The notes under the pieces: model-generated
The model's database searches: none
What the model saw: the letters and a program-made list of their open reading frames with translations, nothing else
Told to the model about the DNA's origin: nothing
Shown here: positions 24,330-38,100 of the stretch, one piece after another
Layout of the letters: each line of letters opens with the position of its first letter
How positions within the stretch are numbered: the first letter of the stretch is position 1
Program-made: the position numbers and the translations under genes
Origin: Glandiceps talaboti
Taxonomy: Eukaryota; Hemichordata; Enteropneusta; Spengelidae
Assembly: GCF_964340395.1 (NCBI RefSeq)
Contig: NC_135550.1
Coordinates: 5,414,601 to 5,473,100, forward strand
Direction: 5' to 3'
DNA: 58,500 nt

Positions 24330-27300
24330 TTCGGGTCCAGACTGAGTGCGCGCGCTGGACGATGTCGCACTTTCTCCGCTAGTGCGGAGCCTTTCTGAAC
24401 ATGTCAGCCGTTCTTTGACAGCGATTTCAATTTTCGATATTTGTAAATAGTTTTGAGTTTAAAAGACTAACATCTACGTTATTTATACTCCAGCACTAAC
24501 AATTTTCATTTTGTTTAATTAACTCTACTAACCGTTTTGCCGAAATGAATTTCATACTTTGAAAATTATTTTTGATACAATAGTTTGATTTTCCGTGTGG
24601 TTATAACTAATGAATTCTTCCTAATAACTAACAAATATATATATTTATCAAATTTTGATGTCTATTTAAATAAAAAAAACAAAAATACCTAATTTGTTGC
24701 CGCCATTTCTACTTTTATGTTTGTGTGTGCGCTTTAGCGTTTGGTCATGGAATGTGCATGTATGTGTTCTCATATATACATGATGTACAATGCAAAGTTG
24801 TTTTTGGAAGGATTTTTATTTCTATTTAACAGCCCTTGATTTAGCAAGTTACGCGTAACTCGGAACCCCCTTTCCCATAAAACAAACCAAATTTTGAACG
24901 ACACCGATTTTGTCCAACAGCTAGCAGTCGTTTCTATGTCGATATGTTGAGGTATGGGCACAGTTGGGTATACAGGGGTATAAGTGATGACAGCTAGTGA
25001 CTACCGACAACCAGATTTTCACTGCAATTGGTCATTTATCGCCTTTCAACTAGAGGATTACTTTTAGAGCTTTTATATTGAGGGTATATACCAAGTTTTA
25101 CACACCAGTCATAACTATACAAAGAACGGCTGACGAGATTCCGTTAAATATGCGGTCGCAATCTCTCGGTCCATTCGACACTTTTTCCAAATTTCACAAC
25201 CTTGGTTTGCAGACAGTATATTTAGGAGCCGTTAACGTCAAGGAAAGTGTTCAAACTGATAACTTCATCCTAACCTTTTTTCAACAATTTAATCTTTAAG
25301 AAAAAATTGAAGAAATCACAGCCAGTTGGATTAATGTTTTGTGATCACATTGCTTAGAGCTTGCACTTTAAACAACTACATGTATAAGGCCTAGAAAATA
25401 CCAATCTGTAATGGCTGTACATCTGGTGAGAAGAAACCAATAACACAGACACAATATGGAAAACAACGGAAAACACAACTACCTGAACTAGCTGGACACT
25501 CGCATATGAAAGAAAAAATCTCCTTCCCACCCTGTTCTAAAATTGAGCGTATTATAATAAATCATACACTTTTTTTTCCTTTTTTTTTGGGGGGGGGGGG
25601 TGGGGGGTCTAAACGTTATCCGCAGTGACAGGAATACAAACCTCCGCAAAATGCAAGAAAACATATGGTAGATTACACTTCAGTCCCTTCCCTGATCACC
25701 ACACTAAACAAATAGAAGGGTAGGGGGCGTCATGAAAGTTACAATTTTTCCAACAATCGAGTACGATGGCACAATTTTATGCATGTTAAATAGCATTCAT
25801 TATAATAATTGAAGAGAATGTTCAAGGTCTTCTCTATAAACAGGGTATCAATCTAAAAGTGCATCAGATCCAAGTAACCTGTAGTGTCCTTCCACTGAAA
25901 CCATGGTAAAACCACCTTGAAATCAATATTGGTATCTGTTTATACAAGTCTCAGTAGTGTGCTAACCACTCTCGTCTAGATGATAAAACAAAGCCACCAC
26001 GTCTAGACCAAATTCGTCGCTGGGGGCGCTCTATATTGCTGTTGCTATACACAGGCTGGCATATCAAAGCATGAACCAACTAAAAAGATCATCTATGCGA
26101 AATCGCAATCAGATGGAGGAGCACAAATTCATCTTATTTACCATCATTTCATATCTACTATGCTTGTTCATTGTGTTACCTTTTGAACATATAATACATA
26201 TATCAGAGATTGGTCTATTCCTTTGGCAAATACCAGTGATCTATATTTAGAGATTAATTGAACTGGACAAGAAAGGGTACACATCAAATATGGTATATCA
26301 AACAAACAGAGCCTTCTCCCTGATCAGATTTTAATCAGAGCTTTTCTGTTAAAGTGAGATTAAACAATATTTTAAAATGAAAATCTGGAAAATTGTTGAC
26401 CTATTAAAATTTCCATTCAATCCGATTGATGTTATAAAAATATGGAATAACACAAATTATGGAAGTGTCTAGAAGAAATATAAAAGTTTCTTGAAGATCA
26501 ATAATACTTTAGTTCAACCGTAAGGTACTGATTGTGAGAGGCAAGCAAGGTATCAAAAACGGTGAAACTTTGATCTGGTACTATCATAAGGAAGGCAAGC
26601 AATTTTGCATTTTTATTTCCTAAAAAAGGATAAAATATAAGTGGTATAAAATATAAATATTAAAAAAAAATTGCTATATGCTATATGCAATCTCACCACA
26701 GATCGTCTCATCCAAAGTTGATAACTTGGCACAACCCCTTCACTGACACAAGTCGAGGGCTGCACACAATCTCACCAGTTTCACAATTGGGTCATTATTT
26801 CACATGAGAGCAATATAATTGTGTTAACAAATATTTTACTCAAAATAAAAAAAGCCAGGTGACTTGAGTAAGTGTACATACATGTATCACTAACAATGTG
26901 ATACTACAGACATCACTAACAAAGAATACAACATAAATGACATGTAAATGCAACATTTGAAAGAGTTGTGTAGTACATTCGGTGCACACCAAATATTATT
27001 TTTTCATCATGTTTGTGATATGAAATAAGTACAGCAATACAATTTGTTCTAGTTACAACAGTTGAAGTTTTAACAGATATTTTTTACTTTTAAAGTTTTT
27101 CTCTACTTTTTGAAGGAAATGAAAAAATATTTTTAAAAATCAATATAGTACTCGGTAACCTAGCTATGACATGAAAGCTAGCCCCTACTTGATTTTTAAA
27201 AGCAATCTTGTTCATCTGGTTTTGTTTTACTAAAATTATGAACTAAAAGGTGTGGAAAACATTCAAAATTACATTCTATTGATAACAGATTTTTACACAA

Positions 27301-27926
27301 ACTGAAGGGTGGTTGTCAGATTATTTGTTAAGGCACACATTTTTTTTCATTAATAAAATATTTCACTTTCATGAGTCTAGTTTTGATTTTGTTTTCATTT
27401 CAAATATAATATAAATATTAAAAATAGTGGTTTTTAATGCTTACTGACAATGTTAATTTGTACCGCTTTATACATTACGAATTCATACATCAACATCAAA
27501 AAGTATCAGTTGAGATGCCTACGACTGTGGCAATTGAGGTTTCGGCTAACTAAAATAGACACAAACTAAAATTATTGGTGCAATATGTTGATATAAGCCA
27601 TTGAGAGGTTGTTGGTTTAATTATGCTCTCAGTAGTAGAGTGGTATTTCTGATAGCTAGTTTTTCTCAATTATCTTGATTATCTACATAACAGAGGCACC
27701 CGATATCATCCACTTGTGTAATCTACCACATCAAACAACAATAGCTGGAGCCTAGATTGTTGCTGTAATATTCTTTAAAAAAATTGTTCTGATATTTAAT
27801 ATCAAACAAATGACTTTGTAGGTAACAATGTAGATTAAGTACTTTCACAAGATCCAGCTTGTGTCATAAAAGTGGGTACAAAAGTCTGGTATATATAAAT
27901 TAAAAGTAAATTTAGATTGGATCTCA
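24330..27926. other. Intergenic region without recognised genes
   Basis: Separates the convergent cyclin and HAP2-like genes. It should contain the 3' UTR and poly(A) site of the minus-strand gene, but no single signal stands out. It holds a T/G-rich tract near 25570-25607 and AT-rich unique sequence. No exon-like coding was recognised on either strand. Confidence 0.6.
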
Positions 27927-30900
27927 TCAGAGTTGATTGAGGCATGGGTGTTGAGGACGAGAGCTGATCGATGATTCCATCTCTACCTCTGTCAGTAATC
28001 TTGTAAAATTCTCCTGATTCAGTGGTCGCGGTTTGCCAAGTTTTTTTGTCCTTCCTTTGACTGTAGAATAAAACTGAAAAAAAGGGGAAGAAGAAAATAT
28101 GAAGCTCATTTCAGGATTAATTTGAATATTTTTATAGAAATGTCTCTGCAATGAGTCCAAAGATCATGCTGGTTGTACACCATAATGTGTTGAACTTTCT
28201 TTTCAAAATGGAATTTATCCTCTATTCTGTGTATTAATGTTGAGGCCTATTCCCCCCCCCACCCACCCACCCACCCACCCACCCACCCACCCATAAACTT
28301 TAACAAAATTGTGATAATCAATTTTGACTTGACTATTCATACTGAGTTATTGAATAGTCTAAATAAAAATGAAAATATTTGACATGAAAACTGCTATCAA
28401 AGAAAACATGAAATTAATTAATTTTGTAGTATATATATAGAATTTTTTGATAAAGATTACATGTAATAAACATTCAATTTACAGTATATGATTAATGCAA
28501 TGAACAAAGTTAATACTCTCTGGCATCTGTGAGCCATAATGACTATCAAATGTGACAATTAAGTGATAAAATAACAGACTAACTTTTACTGAGTCTCAAA
28601 ATTGATGGCAATTAAGAAAATGTGTGGACCTTTAGGAGTGAGCATTAGTAGAAGGTAACCCTACATAATTTCATTAACTCAATAGCAGGAATGTAACAGT
28701 TGTTTTGAATGGCATCAAGTAATGGGACAAAATAGGTTTCATTTGATAATTTTTGAAATTCAAATATTATAGAAATTGGACTCTATGATATTGGTCTTAT
28801 TTAAAAAAAAATTAAATCCAAATTTTAAAGACAATTTGGTAAAAGTCAAGTTCTGAAGAAAGAGATAGAAAACCTGAAAAAAAAAATGTTTTTATAAAGA
28901 TAGGTATTTTAAGAATTTAAAAACAAATTTTGACCAATCTTACCTGAAGGAAATGTTCACCTAATTCAAATCTATATGGAAAGTCTTTATTACCCGTGGT
29001 ACTCAAAACACCATATAAACTAAATCGCTGTCCAGAATTCTAAAAATTTAAGAAAAGAAATGACTTTTTAGTGAATGTCAGTACATCTGTTGTGTTTGAT
29101 AAAGAATTCTATGTGATATATTAAAGTGGCCATATGGATGACAAATGGGTATTTATTTTGGATTTTTGTTTCATGAAACAATTCTATGTTTTTAAAGTTG
29201 AAAAAACAATGTGAAACAACATACATGTATAATAAATCCTTGTTTGTCACTCAAAAAATTGCAAAACATTAAAAAACTCTAAAATATTTGTTATTGTATG
29301 TACAATGAACAATTTTTTTTACACACTTTATAGTGTTTAAAAAAAAAAATTTTGAGTTATAAACACGGACTTGATTTATGCTGTTTCACATTGTTTTTTC
29401 AAGTATAAAAACATAGAGAACTAAAAATCCTAAATGAATACCATTTATACCATGCATAAGCCAAAAATATGCAACATATACTAGCTCTGATCATTCTATG
29501 TCATGACAACACGTGTCTACATCACTGGTTCTGCAGTGTTTGGAATATTAGTCAAAATGTTCAAAATTGCCATAATCTTCCCCGAGATTTCTTTGATATT
29601 ACTGGTGGTGGTGTAAAAATGTTATTGTCCAACATTTTTCTCCATTCAGCCAGAAAATACTCATGACCTAAGGGTTGTCACTATGAGTCGTTAGACAAGT
29701 AGTGACAACCCCTAGGTCATAAGTATTTTCCTTGGCTGAAGGAGGAAAAATATGGGGACTAACATCTAATTGTCATCTATATGGTCACTTTTAACACACA
29801 TTAATATCAGCATGTATTTACTCCATGTCTATCTATTCAAAATAACATGTTGAAACAATTGCAAAGCCTTCATATAAACTGATAATTCGGAATTGTTGGA
29901 AAAGTAAATTTTAATTTATCTAAGTAGTGTTCTATATGTTGTTAATTTTAGTATTTTTGGCAATCTTCCAAAATACACTTATCTTTCCTATCTTTCCTTT
30001 TCCTGGTTTAACAATGAATTGTCATGGGAGATGTTTTACACTGAAGGGAATAGGCACTTAGGAGTCATGAATATTCAGTGTTCAACCAGTGATTGCATTA
30101 TTTCTGCTGACTCCCATGATGCAATAGCCCATAGCAAAGATACCCTATATTTCTCTGAAATCGTAAGTAATTGTAGGTGATGTAACATCACGAAAAGACT
30201 CTCCAGAACTTTTAGTTTATGAAAATGTCTCTATTTCCTGGAGTGGTGCTCTCTTTGAATGTCAAAATTTGAACACCATCTTAGATAGTAATTGTCTTTC
30301 TATTACCTTTATACGTGTCTCCTCCTTGCTAAGACTGATATAAACCAATTTAGTGTAAATACATCCTGTATCACCTCTCACTGGTACATTTCTCCTCTTA
30401 CTGTTTCTCCTCCCCTTGTTTGTTCTGACTCCTGCAATGCAAATAAGAACAGAATGATGACCGCAGACAAATTGTAACTCTCTACACACTTTTGTTTTCA
30501 CATTTTTGTACACTATGTATAAAGGGACGAAATATTGCACTGTATTACACAAGCTCAATAAACGAACTTTGTTAATTTGGGGGAAGGGGCTTGGCATCTT
30601 TTCACACTTTCAATGACAACAGCTTCTGTATTTATTATTGAGATGTTGAGAAGTTGTTTAAAATTTACTCATAATGTGATATATTACATGCTGGGTTTCT
30701 GGTAGTATCGTAATATATTTACCATCATCTTTTTTTACATTGCATCGATCGTCGATGATGTGACTGCTACAATTTTCATCATGGTTGACATTATACACAA
30801 ATGTGTTGATGTCACACTTGTAAACATTCGGGGGGGGGGGGGGGGGGGGTTCATTTATTGAGCTTCTGTGTGACTTTGTGCAATCATCCCTAACTTATAA

Positions 30901-32108
30901 AATATATTTTAATATACTCGATATTACAAACCTGTAATGTATAGACTAGATAAATTAATTTCCTATAATTTTCCAAGAAACACATTAAAATTGGAATACT
31001 TTATCCGATTTCCGAATCACTGCCAAATTTACCGATCAAACTTGCAAGTGAATAATCTTATAATAATTACAGTAAGAGAGAATTAAGGGATGTGTACACT
31101 TTAAAGCTGCACTAGATGGAACTGGGCTTTTATTTTGAGGGTGTTTGGAACTTTAAAACAAATACAGTGACAATGATTCTTACCTAAAGCATTAGACGAC
31201 GGACCTGTGCTGGATGTTGTAGATCCTTTTCTCTTGGCAGACTCTTGTTGTGTTAGGTTATGTGGTGAATCGTTGACCATTTCTCTGGTATTTTTATCAG
31301 ACAGTCTACTGCTTCTTCTCTTTGTGTTTGTTGATGTAGATACTACTGGTGGGGAGGTATCTACTGTAAAGTCAAGGATACTAATTTATCATCATGTCAT
31401 TCTTCACCATATTTGCAATTAGATGCAAAGAGCTTTGGCATTATTTGTATTATGTACAGTACATACATAATGTTAATAATGGTGGTTTTTATATTGCACT
31501 TTCCCCACAGTGCTCAAAGCACTTTACAATTATTACCCCTAACATGGATCTATAGAGGCACAACGGCACTTTATACTTCCTCACCTCCCAGGGGAACATA
31601 TGATTCATTGCAGCCTTTATAAGCGCATAGGATTAAAGTATTCACATTGCAACCTCTATCCTACCAGGTCCCCAATTATACAGCTCGGTTAACCGAGGCA
31701 CAATCACAGTTCAAATCTTGCCCAAGGATTGTAACCATTTAGAATCAAACACCAGGGTCAGGCTCGAACCTGCAACCTACAGATTGGAAGCCGGCCACTC
31801 TAACCACTCGACTATCATGATTCCAGTGTAGCTAGGCCTCTACAACTACTCTTGGTTGATCAGAAGGATAACTCTTGAAAGTCTAACTAATGAATGATTA
31901 TACCACCATGAGTGCTGTTCATCTTTGAATGTATTCTAATCTATGTTTCTTACAAATTCTCACCATTGTCATCATCATCATCATCATCAGAGAAGGCTCC
32001 AAAGTTAGCGCCATCACATCTGATAGTGTTTGCTAGCTTCTCACTTTCATCACTTGGTCCAGATAACGAATTGCTAGTAGTACCATTTCTGTTGGCCCAC
32101 GTGATAGG
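27927..32108 (-). CDS. HAP2: HAP2-like exons 12-16: cytoplasmic tail
   Basis: About 230 residues after the TM helix. Exon 12 has a Ser/Asn-rich stretch and a run of Asp (FGAFSDDDDDDDN). Exon 13 is Ser/Thr/Pro-rich with KRRSSRL. Exon 14 is basic (GRRNSKRRN) then IYTKLVYISLSK. Exons 15-16 contain FSLYGVLSTTGNKDFPYRFE and KGRTKKLGKPRP, and the stop is at 27927. HAP2 tails are variable between species; basic patches in the tail matter for localisation and fusion in other HAP2 proteins, so these clusters are candidates for that role. Confidence 0.75.
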
Positions 32109-35100
32109 CTGGTGGAAATAAGTTACATATCAACAATTTATCTATTGTCACAATATGTGACAGTGAAAGTTACCTTTTAGTGAATAATTCACAGCAGAAA
32201 AGATTTACCTTGGATATCAATATTGATTATATCCTTCAGAAATATTCTGGCATCTTAGATAGCTATAAAAATGTACTAAATACAGTCATTTCTGCATATT
32301 GATATTTCATGGTGGACTTCGGAGACATGGTTAGAATAACAGAATGGAAGTGATACTACTTGTAACACACAACTAAAGCATTTTCCTTACTTGTCATAAT
32401 CATTTATATCATCCATGTCAAATGTAAAATAACACTGGTTTAATTATGAGACTAGTATGTGGCCTTTCAATTTGATTAGCTAACAAACAGCAAACTAATT
32501 ACATTATATTATAATGAGAAAAACACAACTTTGATTATTTATTGCTCTCAGTGAGATGAAGGCATCTTTATGTTTACTCTCCAGTCATTTTATGACTAAT
32601 GTGTGTTTTGTACTGGTAACATTGTTTACAGATTGATTACATTGGAAGACACCCCATATTGGGCTGATAATTAAGGAAATATAACAGTATACTTTTATAC
32701 TTGATATGGATGCTATAAGTGATTGTGACAAGCAGAGGAAATGCTTTAGTTGGTTGTTACCAGTTGTAACAGAATATAGGCTGCATATGAACTTGCATTG
32801 TAGAACTACACTTGGTTTTGTCTGCAGTAGTATATCTTTCATTTGAAATCTTACACCTTACATTAACTGGGGACATGCCAGTCAAGCTCCTGACATTTAA
32901 ATTCTGGAAGCTACTAAATCTCAGGAATTATAATTCAAAGGGGGAAAACAGAACAGTGATTTTGAGTATGTAGCATATTACTTATGCTTACAAAGCACAG
33001 AAAAGTCATTTTACTAACCCTGTAGAACACAACCTTTCCAAAATAAAGTACCAAAAAAATGGCATACACAAAGAAGAGATCTACTGTAGACTGGGGTGAA
33101 ACACCATTGGCAAATTAACATTGATAGGAGTGCCACAACTTCATCAACATTGTTTAGTGAAACACCATTGGCAAATTAACATTGATAGGAGTGCCACAAC
33201 TTCATCAACATTGTTTGGTGAAACATCATTGGCAAATTAACAGTGATAGGAGTGCTATGTCAGTTCATCAACATTGTTTGGACAAAATTTCAGGAGATGT
33301 GAAACTCCTAAAGTTGTTCACTTGCCAATCGTCTTACCAGAGCAAAAACATAAATTCTTCTGAACTCTTACGAATTGATAATTTTCATGGCTCTACATCA
33401 GAGAGGTTGCACATAGCAGGATTAGTGAAATTGGGTTTTCTGTGGGGTTTCTAAGCACAAAAAATGCAGCTAGGACAAAATCAACTACTCTTTCATATTC
33501 CTTTAAGAATCCAAAATTTTGAGAATCAAGTGGTATATTACCTTTGCTTTAAGTCTTTTGCCAATGAACAAAACTGGAAGAAATGTTACAAAATGAGTTA
33601 AACAAAAACTATTGCAACCTTGGACAAGAGCAGTAATTTTTCTTTCATTTAAAATTAACTTTCATAAAAAAAATTGAGAAATACACACCTGGTTTCAAAT
33701 CCCCTAATATTCAAATTAACTCCTGATTAGATTAAACTATGTAAGATGTCATGTTTATGTACAACATGAATGTAGACATAAATGGTTTCACATGAAAATT
33801 CAATATTACTTTTTTCTCCAAAATACAACATTTAAACCAACGTACTGCAACAAGACATGGACATATGGGTGCCAAAGTCTAGCATTTAATGTCTCCATGG
33901 TGACACTTCAGTTTGTTAATTTCATTAAGACAAAATGTAGCATGTGTAGCTTCTTATTAGTTTCTGTATGATTGTATCAATCAGTGCTGCTGAACAGTAT
34001 TTTAAAATCTGCTGTACATATATGTATGGAGAGCCACAGCTGTTTTTAAGTCCATTGATAACATTGCATTTCATGATATGTAAAGATCTTTTTATGATGG
34101 GCATACATAATGATATGATGGGTATACATAATTATATGATGTGCATACATAATTATGTGATGTGAATACTTAATTAACTGATGTGCATACTTAATTACAT
34201 GATGAGCATACTCTGAGGGCAAGTTCAATAGTTCAATGTTGGATAAAAAAACTAAATTCTTTTAGTTAGGCCTCAGACTCCCCCCCCCCCCCCCCCCCTC
34301 CCCAACTAAATCAACCAAAGTTGAAAAATGTTTCAGACAGCACACTCAATTTCAAATCGGTATGTAGTGCTATGAATATAAAGCCAGAGAGTGTAGTGAG
34401 GATAAAATAGTCACTGTAATTGTTGACACTTTACTTTATTTCAGTGCCATGCATTTACTATTATAGCGAAAAGTCTCCCATTTCTCAATTTGATGAATTT
34501 TTGTACAAATAGTTGTATTTAGGGGTGCAAACAGATCTGCTAAAAGTAAAATCAGTTTTGTACTAAGGATGAGAACTAAAATGGCTCAAAACCCCCCTCC
34601 CAGAATTTGTTTTTTATCCTTAGCATTGAACTACTGATCTCACCCCTAAATTATACGATGTTCATACTTAATTAAATGATGTGCATGATTAATTATGATA
34701 CACATACTTAATTATGTGACATGCATGTTTAATGATATGATACACATACTGAATGATATGCGTGCATACTTCAGATGATAACAATACAGACCACTCAGCT
34801 CATTACATGATATGTACAGATCTTTATTTAATGTCTACAGATCTTTATATGTTTACTTAATTATATAATATGCACACTTAATTATATGATTTGCATACTT
34901 AATTATATGATTTGCATACTTCTTTATATTATGTGTACACATCTTAATATGGGTAAAGTTGATGATGTTAGTATAGGGAATGACCAGGCTTATTAGATGC
35001 TCACCTAAGAGAAGGAGAATTGTTAATGTTATTGCAATAAAGGCACTATGATGAATGGAATTGTAAAGTGTTTCCGCCACCACTGTCAAATATTGTAGCA

Positions 35101-38100
35101 TTCCAGCGATTAAATCTTTGACATCCTCAGCTACTTGCCAATAATCTGTAGTACTGTCATTTGGCTCTCCATCATTTAATATGTAAGGGTGGATAGAATC
35201 TGTATTAGGCAAAACAAAAAATATAATTGTTTGTTTCTGATAACATGGCCTCAGAGAATAGGGTAGGTAGGGTCAGGATTTTTACTTTACTCTATTTTAT
35301 CATGTTAATTGTTTATGTCTCTGAAAAAAATTGCTTTGACCCAAAACCACACTAACTGTCGGTCAGAATACCCCTTGACCCAAAACCATACTAACTGTCA
35401 GTCGGAATACCCCTTGACCCAAAACCACACTAACTGTTGGTCAGAATACCCTTTGACCCAAAACCACACTAACTGTTGGTCAGAATACCCCTTGACCCAA
35501 AACCACACTAAATGTCAGTCAGAATACCCCTTGACCCAAAACCACACTAACTGTCAGTCAGAATACCCCTTGACCCAAAACCACACTAACTGCCAGTCAG
35601 AATACCCTTTGACCCAAAACCACACTAAATGTCGGTCAGAATACCCTTTGACCCAAAACCACACTAACTGTCAGTCAGAATACCCTTTGACCCAAAACCA
35701 CACTAACTGCCAGTCAGAATACCCCTTGACCCAAAACCACACTAACTGTTGGTCAGAATACGCCTTGACCCAACCACACTAAATGTCGGTCAGAATACAC
35801 CTTGACCCAAAACCACACTAAATGTCGGTCAGAATACCCCTTGACCCAAAACCACACTAACTGTCAGTCAGAATACCCTTTGACCCAAAACCACACTAAC
35901 TGTCAGTCAGAATACCCTTGACCCAAAACCACACTAACTGCCAGTCAGAATATCCCTTGACCCAAAACCACACTAACTGTCAGTCAGAATACCCCTTCTG
36001 TGATAGATTGGTGAAAGATGTACAGGCATCACTGAGGAAAGGAAACATACATACATGAAGGTCAAGAAGACAGAGTTTCTTAACGTTTGTTTTAAATGTT
36101 GTTTAAAAAAGTTTTAGGATCGAAAGTTTAAGAAAGGGTCAGTTGGGTGATCGGAAACACACAATATTTTTTTTTATTTTGCCTTAGCAGTGTGTTTTCA
36201 TTGTTTTGTTTCTCTTCAGAAACTTTGTTGTCTTCTTTTATTTCGTTAGATAGAGTTGATCCTGTTGCTATTACCAGCTATTTGTTCTTTCTTATGTCCC
36301 TGTTCAACAGCAGTGTTGTCATCTGATTTCTCCTTGATTTGTTCCTTTTCAGAAACATTGTTGTCATATTTACTTTCTTCAGACTGAGTTGATCCTGTTG
36401 CTTGGTTACCATCTGATTTCTCCCCGATTTGTTCCTCTTCAGAAACATTGTTGTCATCTTTACTTTCTTCAGCCAGTGTTGATTCTGTTGCTAGGTTACC
36501 ATCTGATTTCTCATTGTTTTGTTCCTCTTCAGAAACATTGTTGTCATATTTACTTTCTTCAGACTGAGGTGATCCTGTTGCTTGGTTACCATCTGATTCC
36601 TCCTTGCTTTGTTCCTCTTCAGAAACATTGATGTCATATTTACTTTCTTTAGAATGAGTTGATCCTGTTGCTTGGTTACCATCTGATTTCTCCTTGATTT
36701 GTTCCTCTTCAGAAACATTGATGTCATCTTTACTTTCTTTAGACTGAGTTGATCCTGTTGCTTGGTTACCATCTGATTTCTCATTGTTTTGTTCCTCTTC
36801 AGAAACATTGTTGTCATATTTACTTTCTTCAGACTGAGGTGATCCTGTTGCTTGGTTACCATCTGATTCCTCCTTGCTTTGTTCCTTTTCAGAAACATTG
36901 TTGTCATATTTACTTTCTTTAGACTGAGTTGATCCTGTTGCTTGGTTACCATCTGATTTCTCCCCGATTTGTTCCTCTTCAGAAACATTGTTGTCATCTT
37001 TACTTTCTTTAGATTGAGTTGATCCTGTTGCTTGGTTACCATCTGATTTCTCATTGTTTTGTTCCTCTTCAGAAACATTGTTGTCATCTTTACTTTCTTT
37101 AGACTGAGTTGATCCTGTTGCTTGGTTACCATCTGATTTCTCCCCGATTTGTTCCTCTTCAGAAACATTGATGTCATCTTTACTTTCTTCAGCCAGTGTT
37201 GATTCTGTTGCTAGGTTACCATCTGATTTCTCCTTGATTTGTTCCTTTTCAGAAACATTGTTGTCATCTTTACTTTCTTTAGACTGAGTTGATCCTGTTG
37301 CTTGGTTACCATCTGATTTCTCCCCGATTTGTTCCTCTTCATAAACATTATTGTCATATTTACTTTCTTTAGACTGAGCTGATCCTGTTGCTTGGTTACC
37401 ATCTGATTTCTCATTGTTTCGTTCCTCTTCAGAAACATTGATGTCATCTTTACTTTCTTCAGCCAGTGTTGATTCTGTTGCTAGGTTACCATCTGATTTC
37501 TCCTTGATTTGTTCCTCTTCAGAAACATTGTTGTCATCTTTACTTTCTTTAGACTGAGTTGATCCTGTTGCTTGGTTACCATCTGATTTCTCCTCATTTT
37601 GTTCCTCTTCAGAAACATTGATGTCATCTTTACTTTCTTTAGACTGAGCTGATCCTGTTGCTTGGTTACCATCTGATTCCTCCTTGCTTTGTTCCTCTTC
37701 AGAAATATTGTTGTCATCTTTACTTTCTTTAGAATGAGTTGATCCTATTGCTTGGTTACCATCTATTTGTTCTTTCTTATGTCCCTGTTCAACATCAGTG
37801 TTGTCATCTTCACTTTCTTTGAACAATGTTTCCAAAGAGGTGAGAAATGAGTGTTTGTTGTTTTCACATTGATGAGATGATTTTGATATGATGTCATTAT
37901 CTGATTGCTCTGTTTTCAGTTTCTCTACAACATCATTGTTGTTGTCTTCACTTTCTTCAGCCAGTGTGGATTCTGTTGCTAGGTTACCATCTGTCTTCTC
38001 TTTCTTTTGTTTCTCATCAAGAATATTTTCATCTTCATTTTCCTTTAAAAAGTTTGATGCTGTTGCTTGGTTACCATCTGTTTGCTCTTTCCTGAGCTCC

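Noticed and set aside
31912-32121. Plus-strand poly-Ser frame
   Set aside because: It is the antisense of the poly-Asp stretch in exon 12 of the HAP2-like gene.
35309-35782. 157-codon open frame with 13-residue repeats on the plus strand
   Set aside because: It follows the 39-bp minisatellite and is broken by 36- and 38-bp units beyond 35770; it lies in an intron of the opposite-strand gene.
35336-35998. Regularly spaced repeat resembling a CRISPR array
   Set aside because: The units abut with no unique spacers, and the genome is animal.
36246-36274. Treating the open frame to the stop at 36246 as the true end of the protein
   Set aside because: Ending there would leave a fusogen ectodomain without its membrane anchor. 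A donor at 36274 is in exact phase with the TM exon, and the last codons before the stop come from a repeat unit frameshifted by a two-base loss.
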